Shown: in pieces, positions 1 through 6,952 of the stretch | Position numbering within the stretch: the stretch's first letter is position 1 | Layout of the letters: every line of letters starts with the position of its first letter | From: a virus | Length of the DNA: 37,148 nt | Virus record (IMG/VR): IMGVR_UViG_3300042522_000171 | Span: 1 to 37,148 of that record | Reading direction: 5' to 3' (one strand) | The notes under the pieces: generated by a model | The model's input: the letters and a program-made list of their open reading frames with translations, nothing else | The model's database searches: none | Told to the model about the DNA's origin: nothing | Translations under genes and position numbers: made by a program

Positions 1-90
1 ATTCGTAATGCCGATATAGTCGTGTTCGGGTACGCTAAGACCCGTTTCCATTTGTCGGCTTGAATACCGACCCGTTGTAATGCTGGCCAT
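1..90 (-). CDS. Partial CDS, N-terminus of unknown probable virion protein
   Basis: An ATG at 90 opens 30 codons that run off the left edge (MASITTGRYSSRQMETG...). The frame is open throughout and lies 21 bases after the stop of the upstream gene, in the late operon. The stretch around EHDYIGIT resembles the start of small beta-rich virion proteins often found near phage head and tail genes, but this is only an impression. The major capsid gene is expected soon after the scaffold in T7 relatives and could be this gene or one further left. No function can be assigned. Confidence 0.5.
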   Translation of the reverse strand, partial: MASITTGRYSSRQMETGLSVPEHDYIGITN

Positions 91-111
91 TTAATAAGTG
101 ATGTTAGTCTG

Positions 112-306
112 TTATGCCCACGTACCTGCATAAGGAGCTACATCATCCAACGTACCAGGCTCACAAGTGGAACCCTTAGGGCTAAGCTCAGCGAGAGTAG
201 TCCCTGTGTAAGGATAGATGAATGCGCCAGCAGTACTGGTGGGTGCGCAGTATTGAATCTTCGCAACGGAAGAGTTTTTCGGATCAAACGGATTAGCTCG
301 TGCCAT
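112..306 (-). CDS. Small hypothetical late protein, 64 aa
   Basis: This 64-residue protein starts MARANPFDPKNSS at 306, one base after the RlpA-like gene ends, and stops 21 bases before the next gene. The tight head-to-tail packing supports it as real. It has two cysteines, several Pro/Gly/Thr residues and no membrane segment or known motif. Its place among structural genes suggests a minor virion or assembly protein, but that is inference. Confidence 0.55.
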   Translation of the reverse strand: MARANPFDPKNSSVAKIQYCAPTSTAGAFIYPYTGTTLAELSPKGSTCEPGTLDDVAPYAGTWA

Positions 307-307
307 G

Positions 308-613
308 TCACTTAATAAGATTGATGGTGACTTGACCTACACCCATACTCCTCAAACCGATTGCATCTGCAGCTGCTTTGCTTAGATCAATATCACGATC
401 ATGAACAAAAGGTCCGCGATCATTAATAATGACATTGACACACCTTTTGTTGGCTGTATTGCAAACCCGAACCTTGGATCCAAATGGAAGTGAACGGTGA
501 GCAGCAGTCATTGCATTCATGTTGTAAATCGCTCCAGAAGCAGTTTGTCTACCGTGATAGGGATAGCCGTACCACGAAGCGAGAGAGGCAAGGGTAAGTG
601 TCAGAGTTAGCAT
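308..613 (-). CDS. RlpA-like double-psi beta-barrel protein, 101 aa
   Basis: The sequence carries the RlpA signature: ASWYG near residue 12, then TASGAIYN, MTAAHRSLPFGSKVRV at about 31-46, and INDRGPFVHDRDIDLS at about 62-77. RlpA proteins are septal-ring lytic transglycosylases; the Asp of the DRGPF region and the HR pair belong to the active-site cleft of the fold. There is no SPOR domain, so this is a bare barrel. The first 12 residues are hydrophobic (MLTLTLTLASLA) but too short for a typical signal peptide, and no good ribosome site precedes the ATG, so the start is uncertain. It lies between the scaffold gene and the next late genes, an unusual place for a wall hydrolase. It may be a virion-associated hydrolase or a lysis helper. 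Confidence 0.75.
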   Translation of the reverse strand: MLTLTLTLASLASWYGYPYHGRQTASGAIYNMNAMTAAHRSLPFGSKVRVCNTANKRCVNVIINDRGPFVHDRDIDLSKAAADAIGLRSMGVGQVTINLIK

Positions 614-658
614 TTGTTCATTGCAGGGGACTTTGATATTGCTAACACTTCCAAATGA

Positions 659-681
659 GCCAATACACGCGCAGTATTGGC
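659..681 (-). terminator. Stem-loop between scaffold and RlpA-like genes
   Basis: A perfect inverted repeat has 8-base arms (GCCAATAC and GTATTGGC) and a 7-base loop, in the gap between the scaffold stop (696) and the next start (613). No T-run follows on the minus strand, so it is a weak candidate as an intrinsic terminator. An RNA-processing or mRNA-stabilising hairpin is equally possible. Confidence 0.45.
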
Positions 682-695
682 ACTTATGCAGATAC

Positions 696-1493
696 CTAGA
701 AGTTCACGTTGGAACGCTCTAGTTTCTCGTATACATCTTGCCGATAGGCAGGGTCGTTGTCGTATCGAGGATCACTCATCGCACGTACAACTTCAGCTTG
801 ACTACGGAAACTATCCATACTCTGAGCAGCAGACCCAGTCAGAAGCCGGCCTTCAGTACCTACAGAATCTTGATAACGGTAGTTCAAAGCTTGAATAGCA
901 AAGTAAATAGCTTGAGGATCGCCTTTGTCCATTACAGCATCGTAAACAGCGATCTCTTCTTGGGACATGTTTTGAGCAGCCCAAGTGACCATTTGGTTGT
1001 ACTGCTGTTCACCCCCAACAATTCCTTTCATGTTTGACACCTCTTCATAAGAGATCTCCCGTTGTTCCGTTTGAACAGGTTGCTGTTCACGGTAAGCAAG
1101 GAACATGTCAGCAATGTCGGTTGCGCTCATTCCCTCCAACGACTGGAGCGTTTCAGGCGAGAACTCACCGCTGTCAGCCTCTTCGGCAAGACGATTGAGA
1201 AAGGAGTAATCCACCTCCTCTTGTGGTTCTACTTCTTGCTCATCATCACCTTCCGGAGAATCCTCCATCAGATCTGAGCCTTGATCATCATCACTAGAAC
1301 GAGAACCGAATTTACGTTGAAGTTCAATGTAAGCTCGTTCTAGGTCTTCTGCATTCCTGTATTTACCAGCAAGCAGAGCATCTTGCTCTTGCTGTAGCTG
1401 ATCGCCAATTGCATAGCTTTCAGCATCACGGGCCTCATCAGCTTCGATAGCCTGAGGATCCCCACTGGGGTCATACGTTAGATTGATTGCCAT
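696..1493 (-). CDS. Capsid assembly scaffolding protein (T7 gp9-like), 265 aa
   Basis: This acidic, hydrophilic protein follows the portal gene, the T7 position of the scaffold. Residues 60-95 are dense in Asp and Glu (SSDDDQGSD, EGDDEQEVEPQEE), and the rest is largely predicted helix. The N-terminal AGKYRNAEDLERAYIELQRKF is typical of phage scaffolds. The length is near that of T7 gp9 (about 300). It directs procapsid assembly and is lost on maturation. The start ATG at 1493 overlaps the end of the upstream small gene. The assignment rests on composition, order and the N-terminal motif. Confidence 0.88.
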   Translation of the reverse strand: MAINLTYDPSGDPQAIEADEARDAESYAIGDQLQQEQDALLAGKYRNAEDLERAYIELQRKFGSRSSDDDQGSDLMEDSPEGDDEQEVEPQEEVDYSFLNRLAEEADSGEFSPETLQSLEGMSATDIADMFLAYREQQPVQTEQREISYEEVSNMKGIVGGEQQYNQMVTWAAQNMSQEEIAVYDAVMDKGDPQAIYFAIQALNYRYQDSVGTEGRLLTGSAAQSMDSFRSQAEVVRAMSDPRYDNDPAYRQDVYEKLERSNVNF

Positions 1494-1716
1494 AGTTAGT
1501 AGTAGTTTTCAAGCCGCCAAGGCCTACACGCTCCACACGGTTCGGATCGACACCAATAGAGGCTCGACCAATCCGTTCCTTTGGGGCATACCGATTGGTA
1601 TCAAAGGGTGTCGGCTTTGCTAGTTCAGAATCATCAACGGTCACTTCATTGGAAGCTGGGACCTGGGGCTTGTTGTGCTTGACCCGTTGTGGGCGACTGG
1701 GGGTTTGTTTGTCCAT
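1471..1716 (-). CDS. Small hypothetical protein between portal and scaffold, 81 aa
   Basis: The frame starts inside the last 71 bases of the portal gene and ends 23 bases into the scaffold gene, fully bridging the two. The product is polar and basic at the N-terminus (MDKQTPSRPQRVKHNKPQ) and likely disordered, with a Gly-rich end (RVGLGGLKTTTNYG). The overlaps at both ends are typical of translationally coupled phage genes. No family is recognised; it may be a minor head protein. Confidence 0.6.
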   Translation of the reverse strand: MDKQTPSRPQRVKHNKPQVPASNEVTVDDSELAKPTPFDTNRYAPKERIGRASIGVDPNRVERVGLGGLKTTTNYGNQSNV

Positions 1717-3268
1717 TTAGAAGTTGCATTGCATCTGGATTCTTGCTCGGATCAAAGATGGGAGTTCCTGCAAGTTGTGCTGTCTGATTCACAAGAGACA
1801 TCTGTGTCTGTTGCTGCATTGCCGTTTGCATATCAGACTGTTGTTGCTGTTGGGTCTTAATCAAGTTCAAGACATCAATCCCTTGTGCAGCAGCAAGACG
1901 TTTGATCGCCTCATCTTGATTGACGAACTTGCCGAGTGCTTCAGGACCAATGGTTTGAGCAATCGTTGTCAAGAATGCAGTCAGGCTCTCCCGGTCTTGT
2001 CCACGACCAAGAGCACTGATACCAGCCACGATGGTTGGTCGTACAAGGTTCTTAGGGAGACGAGTTATCTCACCGTTTCGCTGCATCACTGATAGCTTGC
2101 GATTCAGATACGGGATCAAGAACTCAACAGTAAGAAGGGAGAATAGTCCACCCAATTGCTGTTCAAGTTCCAGTTGGGTCATTCGCACTTCCTCAGCTGT
2201 TGTACGTTCGCTTTGTCGAACATTCAATACCAGGAATGCTTCACTGATTCGACGTTCCAATGTTGCTGCCATTTCAGCAGCTGTTCGGAAGTCAGCAGTC
2301 TTTCCTACCTGAACAACACCAATGTCATCGGGTCTACCTTGGACAATGGCACCGTTGCCAGCTTGTGCAAGGGTCTGTGGCTTGGTTGTAGAACTGGGAG
2401 ATACAGTAAAGATGACCTTTGCTGCGGCAGCACTACCTTCAACCAGGGCTTGCATCAAAGCTTCAAGAGACCGAATATCTCCAAGAAACTCTTCTACACG
2501 ACCCCTACCGAAACACTCGCCATCCACAGTGTTAAAGCGCAATACCAACCAAGGACTGGTATCAATAGGTGCTTTACCACGAGAGCTGGGAATGATCTTG
2601 TCGTACACCTCTTGATGCCAAATCCAACGGTTGTTGTCTCGTTTGACATGTGTGTAGACATCAATGTCTTCTTCATTTTCAGAGCCATCATCGCCAACAG
2701 GATTGATACCTTTGAACTCCAAAGGAAGTTCATCCATCAATAGCTTCTTAGCGATGCGCTCCTTTGTGACTATCTCGATTACGTTTCCGTTTCCATCTCG
2801 ATCTACCACGTAGCGATTAAGCGGGAATAGCTTGAGACCATCCTTTCCCATGTAGACCAGTGCATTACCACCAACCACAAGGTGCTTGATTGCCTGGTGA
2901 ATCACAACACGATCACTGCTTGCAGCAATCGAATCCATCACCATACGTTCAAGCTTTGCAAAGCTCAGGTCAAGTTCAGACCTTGCTTCAGCAGGAAGTT
3001 CTACGCCAAGTTTCGAGTCATTCACCTGCAGCTTAAAGAAGCTGGTCTGTGGAGGTAGGAGAGCTAACATCAATTTGGATGCAAGCGTGACCACCCCTTT
3101 TGCACCAACACTTTGCCACGGTGTGACGATCTTCCGCCATGTGTTCCTGTTCGACAGCTCATCTTCCTGAATTAGGTAAGGAAGAGTAAGCTTTGAACAT
3201 TGAACTGCTATGTCTAGAGGCTGGGAACGGTATCGCGAGAGATAATCGTACCTAGTCTTAGCTGACAT
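1646..3268 (-). CDS. Portal (head-tail connector) protein, T7 gp8-like, 540 aa
   Basis: The protein matches the T7 gp8 group in length (T7: 536) and in recognisable stretches: a tyrosine- and arginine-rich N-terminus, TLPYLIQEDE near residue 30, SVGAKGVVTLASKLMLALLPP at about 53-73, and NRYVVDRDGNGNVIEIVTKE near 150. The C-terminal 70 residues are rich in Gln and Ala (QQQQSDMQTAMQQQTQ), as in other podoviral connectors. It would form the dodecameric ring through which DNA is packaged and the tail attached. It sits three bases after the upstream gp7.3-like gene. Confidence 0.95.
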   Translation of the reverse strand: MSAKTRYDYLSRYRSQPLDIAVQCSKLTLPYLIQEDELSNRNTWRKIVTPWQSVGAKGVVTLASKLMLALLPPQTSFFKLQVNDSKLGVELPAEARSELDLSFAKLERMVMDSIAASSDRVVIHQAIKHLVVGGNALVYMGKDGLKLFPLNRYVVDRDGNGNVIEIVTKERIAKKLLMDELPLEFKGINPVGDDGSENEEDIDVYTHVKRDNNRWIWHQEVYDKIIPSSRGKAPIDTSPWLVLRFNTVDGECFGRGRVEEFLGDIRSLEALMQALVEGSAAAAKVIFTVSPSSTTKPQTLAQAGNGAIVQGRPDDIGVVQVGKTADFRTAAEMAATLERRISEAFLVLNVRQSERTTAEEVRMTQLELEQQLGGLFSLLTVEFLIPYLNRKLSVMQRNGEITRLPKNLVRPTIVAGISALGRGQDRESLTAFLTTIAQTIGPEALGKFVNQDEAIKRLAAAQGIDVLNLIKTQQQQQSDMQTAMQQQTQMSLVNQTAQLAGTPIFDPSKNPDAMQLLNGQTNPQSPTTGQAQQAPGPSFQ

Positions 3269-3271
3269 TTA

Positions 3272-3949
3272 TTAAACACCAATATTGAGTCCGCTCGAAG
3301 CGGTGGTTTGTCCAGTACGGCTAATCCTCAAACGAGACGTACCTTTTGTTGTGAGGCCTGCCTTTCGTGCAGATGATTGTTTACGTGTGAACCCACTAGC
3401 ATTCCCCGCCACAGCAGTCGATGAGGTGTAACCTGGATCAGGCAACTGAATGGTGGTTGGTGCGCTGACCGGTGCGGGTGCGTTTTGCCTATTAGCCAGC
3501 TGCTTCAAAAGGTCTGCAATCTCATCTGAATAAGGAGACTTAGTTTCTGAATTGCTAGGGCCTGGGGTGGGAACAAGTGGTTCAGGATCTCGTGGCGTTA
3601 CTGTGGGCGTCGGCGGTGGTGTAGGCACCTGAGGAGCAGCGGCTTCTTGTTGACCCGTGCGGCGTAAAAGCATAGTCCCAGTACCGATATACCCAGTCCC
3701 AGGACCGTTATACCCCCCTCGCGGGCCATAGATAGAAGTTGGTTCCCAAGCCACCTTCTCATAGCCCGGTGGTACATAATTGCCCCAACCCGGGATATTT
3801 GGGTTGGCAGCAATTGTCATATATGAACCACCACCGTAGTACTTATTAGGCCCTATGTTAAGGAGACCGCCTGGGTTAATGCTGCCAAATTCACCTGCGT
3901 ACTTCTCTGCTCCTGGAGCCCAACCGCTTCCACCATTCTTGTAAGCCAT
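3272..3949 (-). CDS. Gly/Pro-rich protein with a T7 gp7.3-like C-terminus, 225 aa
   Basis: The first 90 residues are rich in Gly, Tyr and Pro; a proline-rich linker follows (VPTPPPTPTVTPRDPEP, about 108-124). The basic C-terminus runs SSARKAGLTTKGTSRLRIS and ends in ASSGLNIGV. T7 gp7.3, the tail assembly protein encoded just before the portal, also ends in a basic stretch followed by a short Ser/Gly-rich Leu/Ile-Asn-Ile tail. The position here, immediately upstream of the portal, is the same. I infer a gp7.3-like virion or tail assembly role from position and the shared tail. The start at 3949 is the first ATG. Confidence 0.55.
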   Translation of the reverse strand: MAYKNGGSGWAPGAEKYAGEFGSINPGGLLNIGPNKYYGGGSYMTIAANPNIPGWGNYVPPGYEKVAWEPTSIYGPRGGYNGPGTGYIGTGTMLLRRTGQQEAAAPQVPTPPPTPTVTPRDPEPLVPTPGPSNSETKSPYSDEIADLLKQLANRQNAPAPVSAPTTIQLPDPGYTSSTAVAGNASGFTRKQSSARKAGLTTKGTSRLRISRTGQTTASSGLNIGV

Positions 3950-3999
3950 AATGTTTGCTCTGTTGTGATACTACAAGCATTTACTGTTTCAAAAGGTTT

Positions 4000-4191
4000 T
4001 CACTCATTTTCCATTCTCAACCTCACCCATTCCACAACACTTCGCTGACCACTCCGATACATGATCAGATTCTGTGAGTCACTTGGTTGGGGTAGGGAGG
4101 CTTGGAAGTTCTCCTCCAACTCAGCTAAGAGCCTTTCTACGGTCAGACCAGGGCTAAGCATATTGTGGGAGGTTGGGATTTGCATGTTCAA
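4000..4191 (-). CDS. Small hypothetical protein, up to 63 aa
   Basis: The frame begins within the last 38 bases of the nrdB gene and continues 154 bases beyond it. ATGs occur at residues 1, 3 and 11, so the start is uncertain. The core TVERLLAELEENFQASLP looks helical and amphipathic, and the C-terminus is charged (WVRLRMENE). Its place at the junction of nucleotide metabolism and structural genes suggests a conserved small operon member, but no function is visible. Confidence 0.5.
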   Translation of the reverse strand: MNMQIPTSHNMLSPGLTVERLLAELEENFQASLPQPSDSQNLIMYRSGQRSVVEWVRLRMENE

Positions 4192-4873
4192 AGAAGGCAG
4201 GCATTCGAGCCCGCCGTGTGTCAGAAAGTTCAGGTGCCTTACCTTCGTACATCAGACGATCACTGGCATCCAACCAAAAGTTCTTGGATAGATACTTATC
4301 AGGGTTTGATGCTTTGAGTGGTTGCATCACCCAGTTGATAGTTGCCTTACGCAGTTTGTCAAGAGAAGGACTGATGTTAAGCCCCAGCTCACGACAAACA
4401 AGGCTATTGGCAGCAACGTGTACTTGTTCATCACGGCTTATGTCAGCTGATACTGTTCGTAAGCCAGCGTCACCGTTAAAACGGAAAAACGGCAATAGGA
4501 CAAAGAAGATCGCACGTTCAGCGACAAGGGCTTTCGTGATAGTGTGATCTCCATGTTCAATCCACGCGGCACGAAGACGCTTTGCTTCTTCTTCAGCCAC
4601 TGGATCCACTCCAATAGCATTGGCGATGTAACCAAGAGCGAGATCGTGGTTCTCCTCATCACGCACGTTGGAAGCAAGAAGCTCAACTGCGTTCTGTGGA
4701 ATCTCATGTTTCAAGCCTTCAATGATGAAGTCACCAACCGGAACTTCCATGTGACGCATTGCCAAGGCGCGGTAGATCGTCTCCTCCGCACCTTCCTTTA
4801 CTTTTCCTGCGGTGGTCTGAACTGGAGTCCAGGTCCGCTTTCGTTGTTGTAGTTTTTCGTAGGGGTTCATCAT
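4154..4873 (-). CDS. nrdB: Ribonucleotide reductase small subunit (class I-like, Tyr-less), 239 aa
   Basis: This ferritin-like helical protein carries the paired metal-binding motifs of R2 proteins: RDEENH (E73, H76), VAERAIFF (E119) and SRDEQVH (E149, H152). The first ligand is probably E43 or D48. It would hold the dimetal cofactor that starts radical chemistry for the large subunit. The radical tyrosine of standard class Ia R2, four residues after the first His, is replaced by Leu80; Y82 is two residues further on. The protein is much shorter than E. coli NrdB (about 375). The ATG overlaps the nrdA stop (ATGATG), so the two are coupled. Cyanopodovirus RNRs of this type were once annotated as class II and later recognised as class I; this sequence agrees with class I. 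Confidence 0.88.
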   Translation of the reverse strand: MMNPYEKLQQRKRTWTPVQTTAGKVKEGAEETIYRALAMRHMEVPVGDFIIEGLKHEIPQNAVELLASNVRDEENHDLALGYIANAIGVDPVAEEEAKRLRAAWIEHGDHTITKALVAERAIFFVLLPFFRFNGDAGLRTVSADISRDEQVHVAANSLVCRELGLNISPSLDKLRKATINWVMQPLKASNPDKYLSKNFWLDASDRLMYEGKAPELSDTRRARMPAFFEHANPNLPQYA

Positions 4874-6252
4874 TCTCCGCAGTTACAATCAGGAGCCGAG
4901 TTAAGGATTGAATCCAAGTAGTCATCGACCTCAGCTTCATCCAGTGCTGCGTATGCGCTGGATTTATCCTGAACGTCGCCCATTACTTGGAGTGAGTAGT
5001 AGAGAGAAGTTTGGGGGCTATCCAGCCACTCTTCAATAAAGGCTTCGTCGTAGGTGATCACATCGGACCAACTGTTAAACGAATACCCATGAAGAAGTCC
5101 CGTCTTATCAAGCATTGATACAATGCCGTTCACCACATTGAAGTAATCATCCCAGCCAACTTCCGACGCGATCTCAACAGGACCGTAGTCAAAGCTCTGG
5201 ACACCAAACGTACCGCTATCACGGTCAACCTGGCGGGCAATAGGAGGGGCGATCTCAGGGCATGTGGTGTACCCATCGAGATCCGTATAGCGGTAGCTGC
5301 ACGAGGCAGTAGGAGCGATGGCAAAGGCACGGTCCATGCCGTTGGCCTCAGCGATCTGAGCGGCAGTGTTGATCCCCTTCTTCAGCTCATTAGCCAGTAC
5401 GTAGGCTGGCGTCTGTTCAGTTTGGGGGGTGTTCTCATTGATCAGCTTGAGAGCAGCTCCAAACTCCTTGTACGTCAGCTCATAGCGACGGAGCAGGTTA
5501 GCCAGTCCGAGCATTCCCAAACCGACCTGGCGATCCGTCTCTGAAGGGAGGTACTCCCCGCTATCTCCGACACCTGTCTTGGCATGGAGACTGCACAGCT
5601 CGGACATTCCGTCTGTGAAAGCACGTTGAATGTCATCGAGTTCACATGCGCCGAGGTTGACATGCTGCAATAGACAGGTTCCCCGTGAGGGCAGATACAC
5701 CTCCAGACATACGTTTCCTCGGATGCGATTCCCATCTTTGTCGACCTTCGTTTTGTTGAGCCAGATGTCACCACGTTTGATGCCAAGAATTAGGGCATCA
5801 CGCACTTGTTGATTCGCTTCAGCCCACCAGTGGGGATTGATGTTGACACATCGTTTCACCCAAGGAAGATCAGATCGATTAGCTTCAACAAACTCAAGGA
5901 TGTCAGGATGGTTAAGGTCAAGATGACACACGACAGCGCCGTTCTTGTAAACACCCCCGCGTCGGAGTACTTCATTTAGGGTTGAGTAGATCTTGGCAAA
6001 GGAGACCGGGCCAGAGGCTACAAGACCTTTACCGTTCTCATCACCTTTGGGTCGGAGTTTAGACAGGTGAACTGCTACCCCTGCTCCGTAGCGCAGTGCA
6101 TGGCTGACGAAACGCCAGCTTGCTTCAATCCCATTAGGGCCTTCCATGGTGTCTTCAACCACAAAGACAGTGCAGGAGACGGGGAGTCGGGAGGTTGGAT
6201 CATCAATCCAATTCTGTACCCGGCCAGTTCGGGCGATTAGTTCTTTACTCAT
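4870..6252 (-). CDS. nrdA: Ribonucleotide reductase large subunit, compact form, 460 aa
   Basis: The protein keeps the catalytic core of class I R1: SCTVF (C27, partner of the redox pair), NVCLEVYLP (N180, C182 thiyl cysteine, E184) and GTCLLQHVNLGA (C193, second redox cysteine). It reduces ribonucleotides for phage DNA synthesis with the adjacent NrdB. It is far shorter than E. coli NrdA (761): there is no N-terminal ATP-cone, and the end carries a CNC pair (PDCNCGE) in place of the usual spaced cysteine pair. I place the start at ATG 6252, just after the stop of the upstream MazG-like gene; a TTG at 6267 would add five residues. The stop overlaps the nrdB start. Confidence 0.92.
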   Translation of the reverse strand: MSKELIARTGRVQNWIDDPTSRLPVSCTVFVVEDTMEGPNGIEASWRFVSHALRYGAGVAVHLSKLRPKGDENGKGLVASGPVSFAKIYSTLNEVLRRGGVYKNGAVVCHLDLNHPDILEFVEANRSDLPWVKRCVNINPHWWAEANQQVRDALILGIKRGDIWLNKTKVDKDGNRIRGNVCLEVYLPSRGTCLLQHVNLGACELDDIQRAFTDGMSELCSLHAKTGVGDSGEYLPSETDRQVGLGMLGLANLLRRYELTYKEFGAALKLINENTPQTEQTPAYVLANELKKGINTAAQIAEANGMDRAFAIAPTASCSYRYTDLDGYTTCPEIAPPIARQVDRDSGTFGVQSFDYGPVEIASEVGWDDYFNVVNGIVSMLDKTGLLHGYSFNSWSDVITYDEAFIEEWLDSPQTSLYYSLQVMGDVQDKSSAYAALDEAEVDDYLDSILNSAPDCNCGE

Positions 6253-6253
6253 T

Positions 6254-6634
6254 TCAGACAAGGTCAATCAGATTGGGTTCGTAGTAGTTGCTTGATTTCA
6301 GAATCTTTCCATCCTCACGGCGGATAGGTTTGCCGTCTTCACCGAGCTTGCTCATGTTGCTCCCATGCACTCGGTTGTAGGCGGTCTGCAGATCCCACCC
6401 AAACGCTGCAGCCATCTGATGACACACGTACACCAGATCAGCCAGCTCTTTGAGCAGGTGTTCCCGTGCCCGCTTGTTGGTAATATCTTTCTTCAGATCA
6501 AGATAGGCATGAGCAACCTCGAGGTGCTCCTCATCGATCAAAGTCTGTTGCAGATTCAAAGAGGTATTCGTCAGCCCTAGCGGCAGCTCGAACTTGTTCC
6601 TGAACTCGTTTGCAGCTGTTTCGTAGAAACTCAC
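6254..6634 (-). CDS. MazG-like nucleotide pyrophosphohydrolase, about 126 aa
   Basis: The sequence has the all-alpha NTP pyrophosphatase pattern: EEHLEVAHAYLDL, then KELADLVYVCHQMAAAFGWDL (E-x-x-D core), then YNRVHGSNMSKLGEDGKP, a tail seen in phosphoribosyl-ATP-pyrophosphatase-like phage proteins. Such enzymes hydrolyse nucleoside triphosphates or regulatory nucleotides. The start is uncertain: a GTG at 6634 gives VSFYETAANEF, where similarity seems to begin, and an ATG at 6673 lies in the same frame. Either start is inside the upstream DUF3310-like gene. The stop is next to the nrdA start, placing it in the nucleotide metabolism unit. Confidence 0.8.
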   Translation of the reverse strand: MSFYETAANEFRNKFELPLGLTNTSLNLQQTLIDEEHLEVAHAYLDLKKDITNKRAREHLLKELADLVYVCHQMAAAFGWDLQTAYNRVHGSNMSKLGEDGKPIRREDGKILKSSNYYEPNLIDLV

Positions 6635-6815
6635 GTTCGTTTTCAAGGTAGTGGATTGCTTTGTCGAGGTCATCAATTGGGTTTGTTGCTGCTTTCTTTC
6701 CGCAGCGAGCGATGTATTTAATAGCATTACCAAGGTGGAAGCTCAGCCCTTGCTCTCGGATGAAGTCTCCGACCTTCCAACTACTTCCGTAATGCTCTGG
6801 TGAGGTTGTGGCCAT
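6531..6815 (-). CDS. DUF3310-like protein, 94 aa
   Basis: The first 60 residues match the DUF3310 pattern common in phages: HYGSSWKVGDFIREQGLSFHLGNAIKYIARCGKK followed by DDLDKAIHYLENE. The function is unproven; members are often next to nucleotide metabolism genes, as here. The last 35 residues (from about 60) are encoded in a region that also codes the start of the MazG-like protein and look less family-like. Either a long overlap or a frameshift near 6630 could explain this. Confidence 0.75.
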   Translation of the reverse strand: MATTSPEHYGSSWKVGDFIREQGLSFHLGNAIKYIARCGKKAATNPIDDLDKAIHYLENEREFLRNSCKRVQEQVRAAARADEYLFESATDFDR

Positions 6816-6952
6816 TGTTTTACCAAGTTAGAAACGGTGTTTGAAAGAACAAAGTTCTGATGTTGCAGCGCAAGAAAGACGGTAATGATGTCCTCCGTTC
6901 GTGCCTCAGGCAGCAGATCCTTCAGGCGCCGAAGTTTGAACTGTTGCTCCAT
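6743..6952 (-). CDS. Small conserved cyanophage-type protein, 69 aa
   Basis: The core MEQQFKLRRLKDLLPEAR followed by EDIITVFLALQHQNFVLSNT resembles a small protein seen in cyanophages between the exonuclease and nucleotide genes. I place the start at ATG 6952 because a GGAG lies at good spacing upstream; an ATG at 6964 is an alternative. The gene overlaps the 3' end of the exonuclease and runs 73 bases into the DUF3310-like gene. It looks helical and soluble, with no known function. Confidence 0.65.
   Translation of the reverse strand: MEQQFKLRRLKDLLPEARTEDIITVFLALQHQNFVLSNTVSNLVKQWPQPHQSITEVVGRSETSSESKG

Noticed and set aside
163-180. Further copy of AGTGGAAC inside the 64-residue gene near 163-175
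   Set aside because: It lies in coding sequence with no conserved flanks; the same holds for similar matches near 7870, 16375 and 16955.
2156-2743. Long plus-strand frame of 195 codons opposite the portal gene
   Set aside because: It is antisense to a clearly recognised portal gene, with unusual composition and no ribosome site in an otherwise minus-strand genome.
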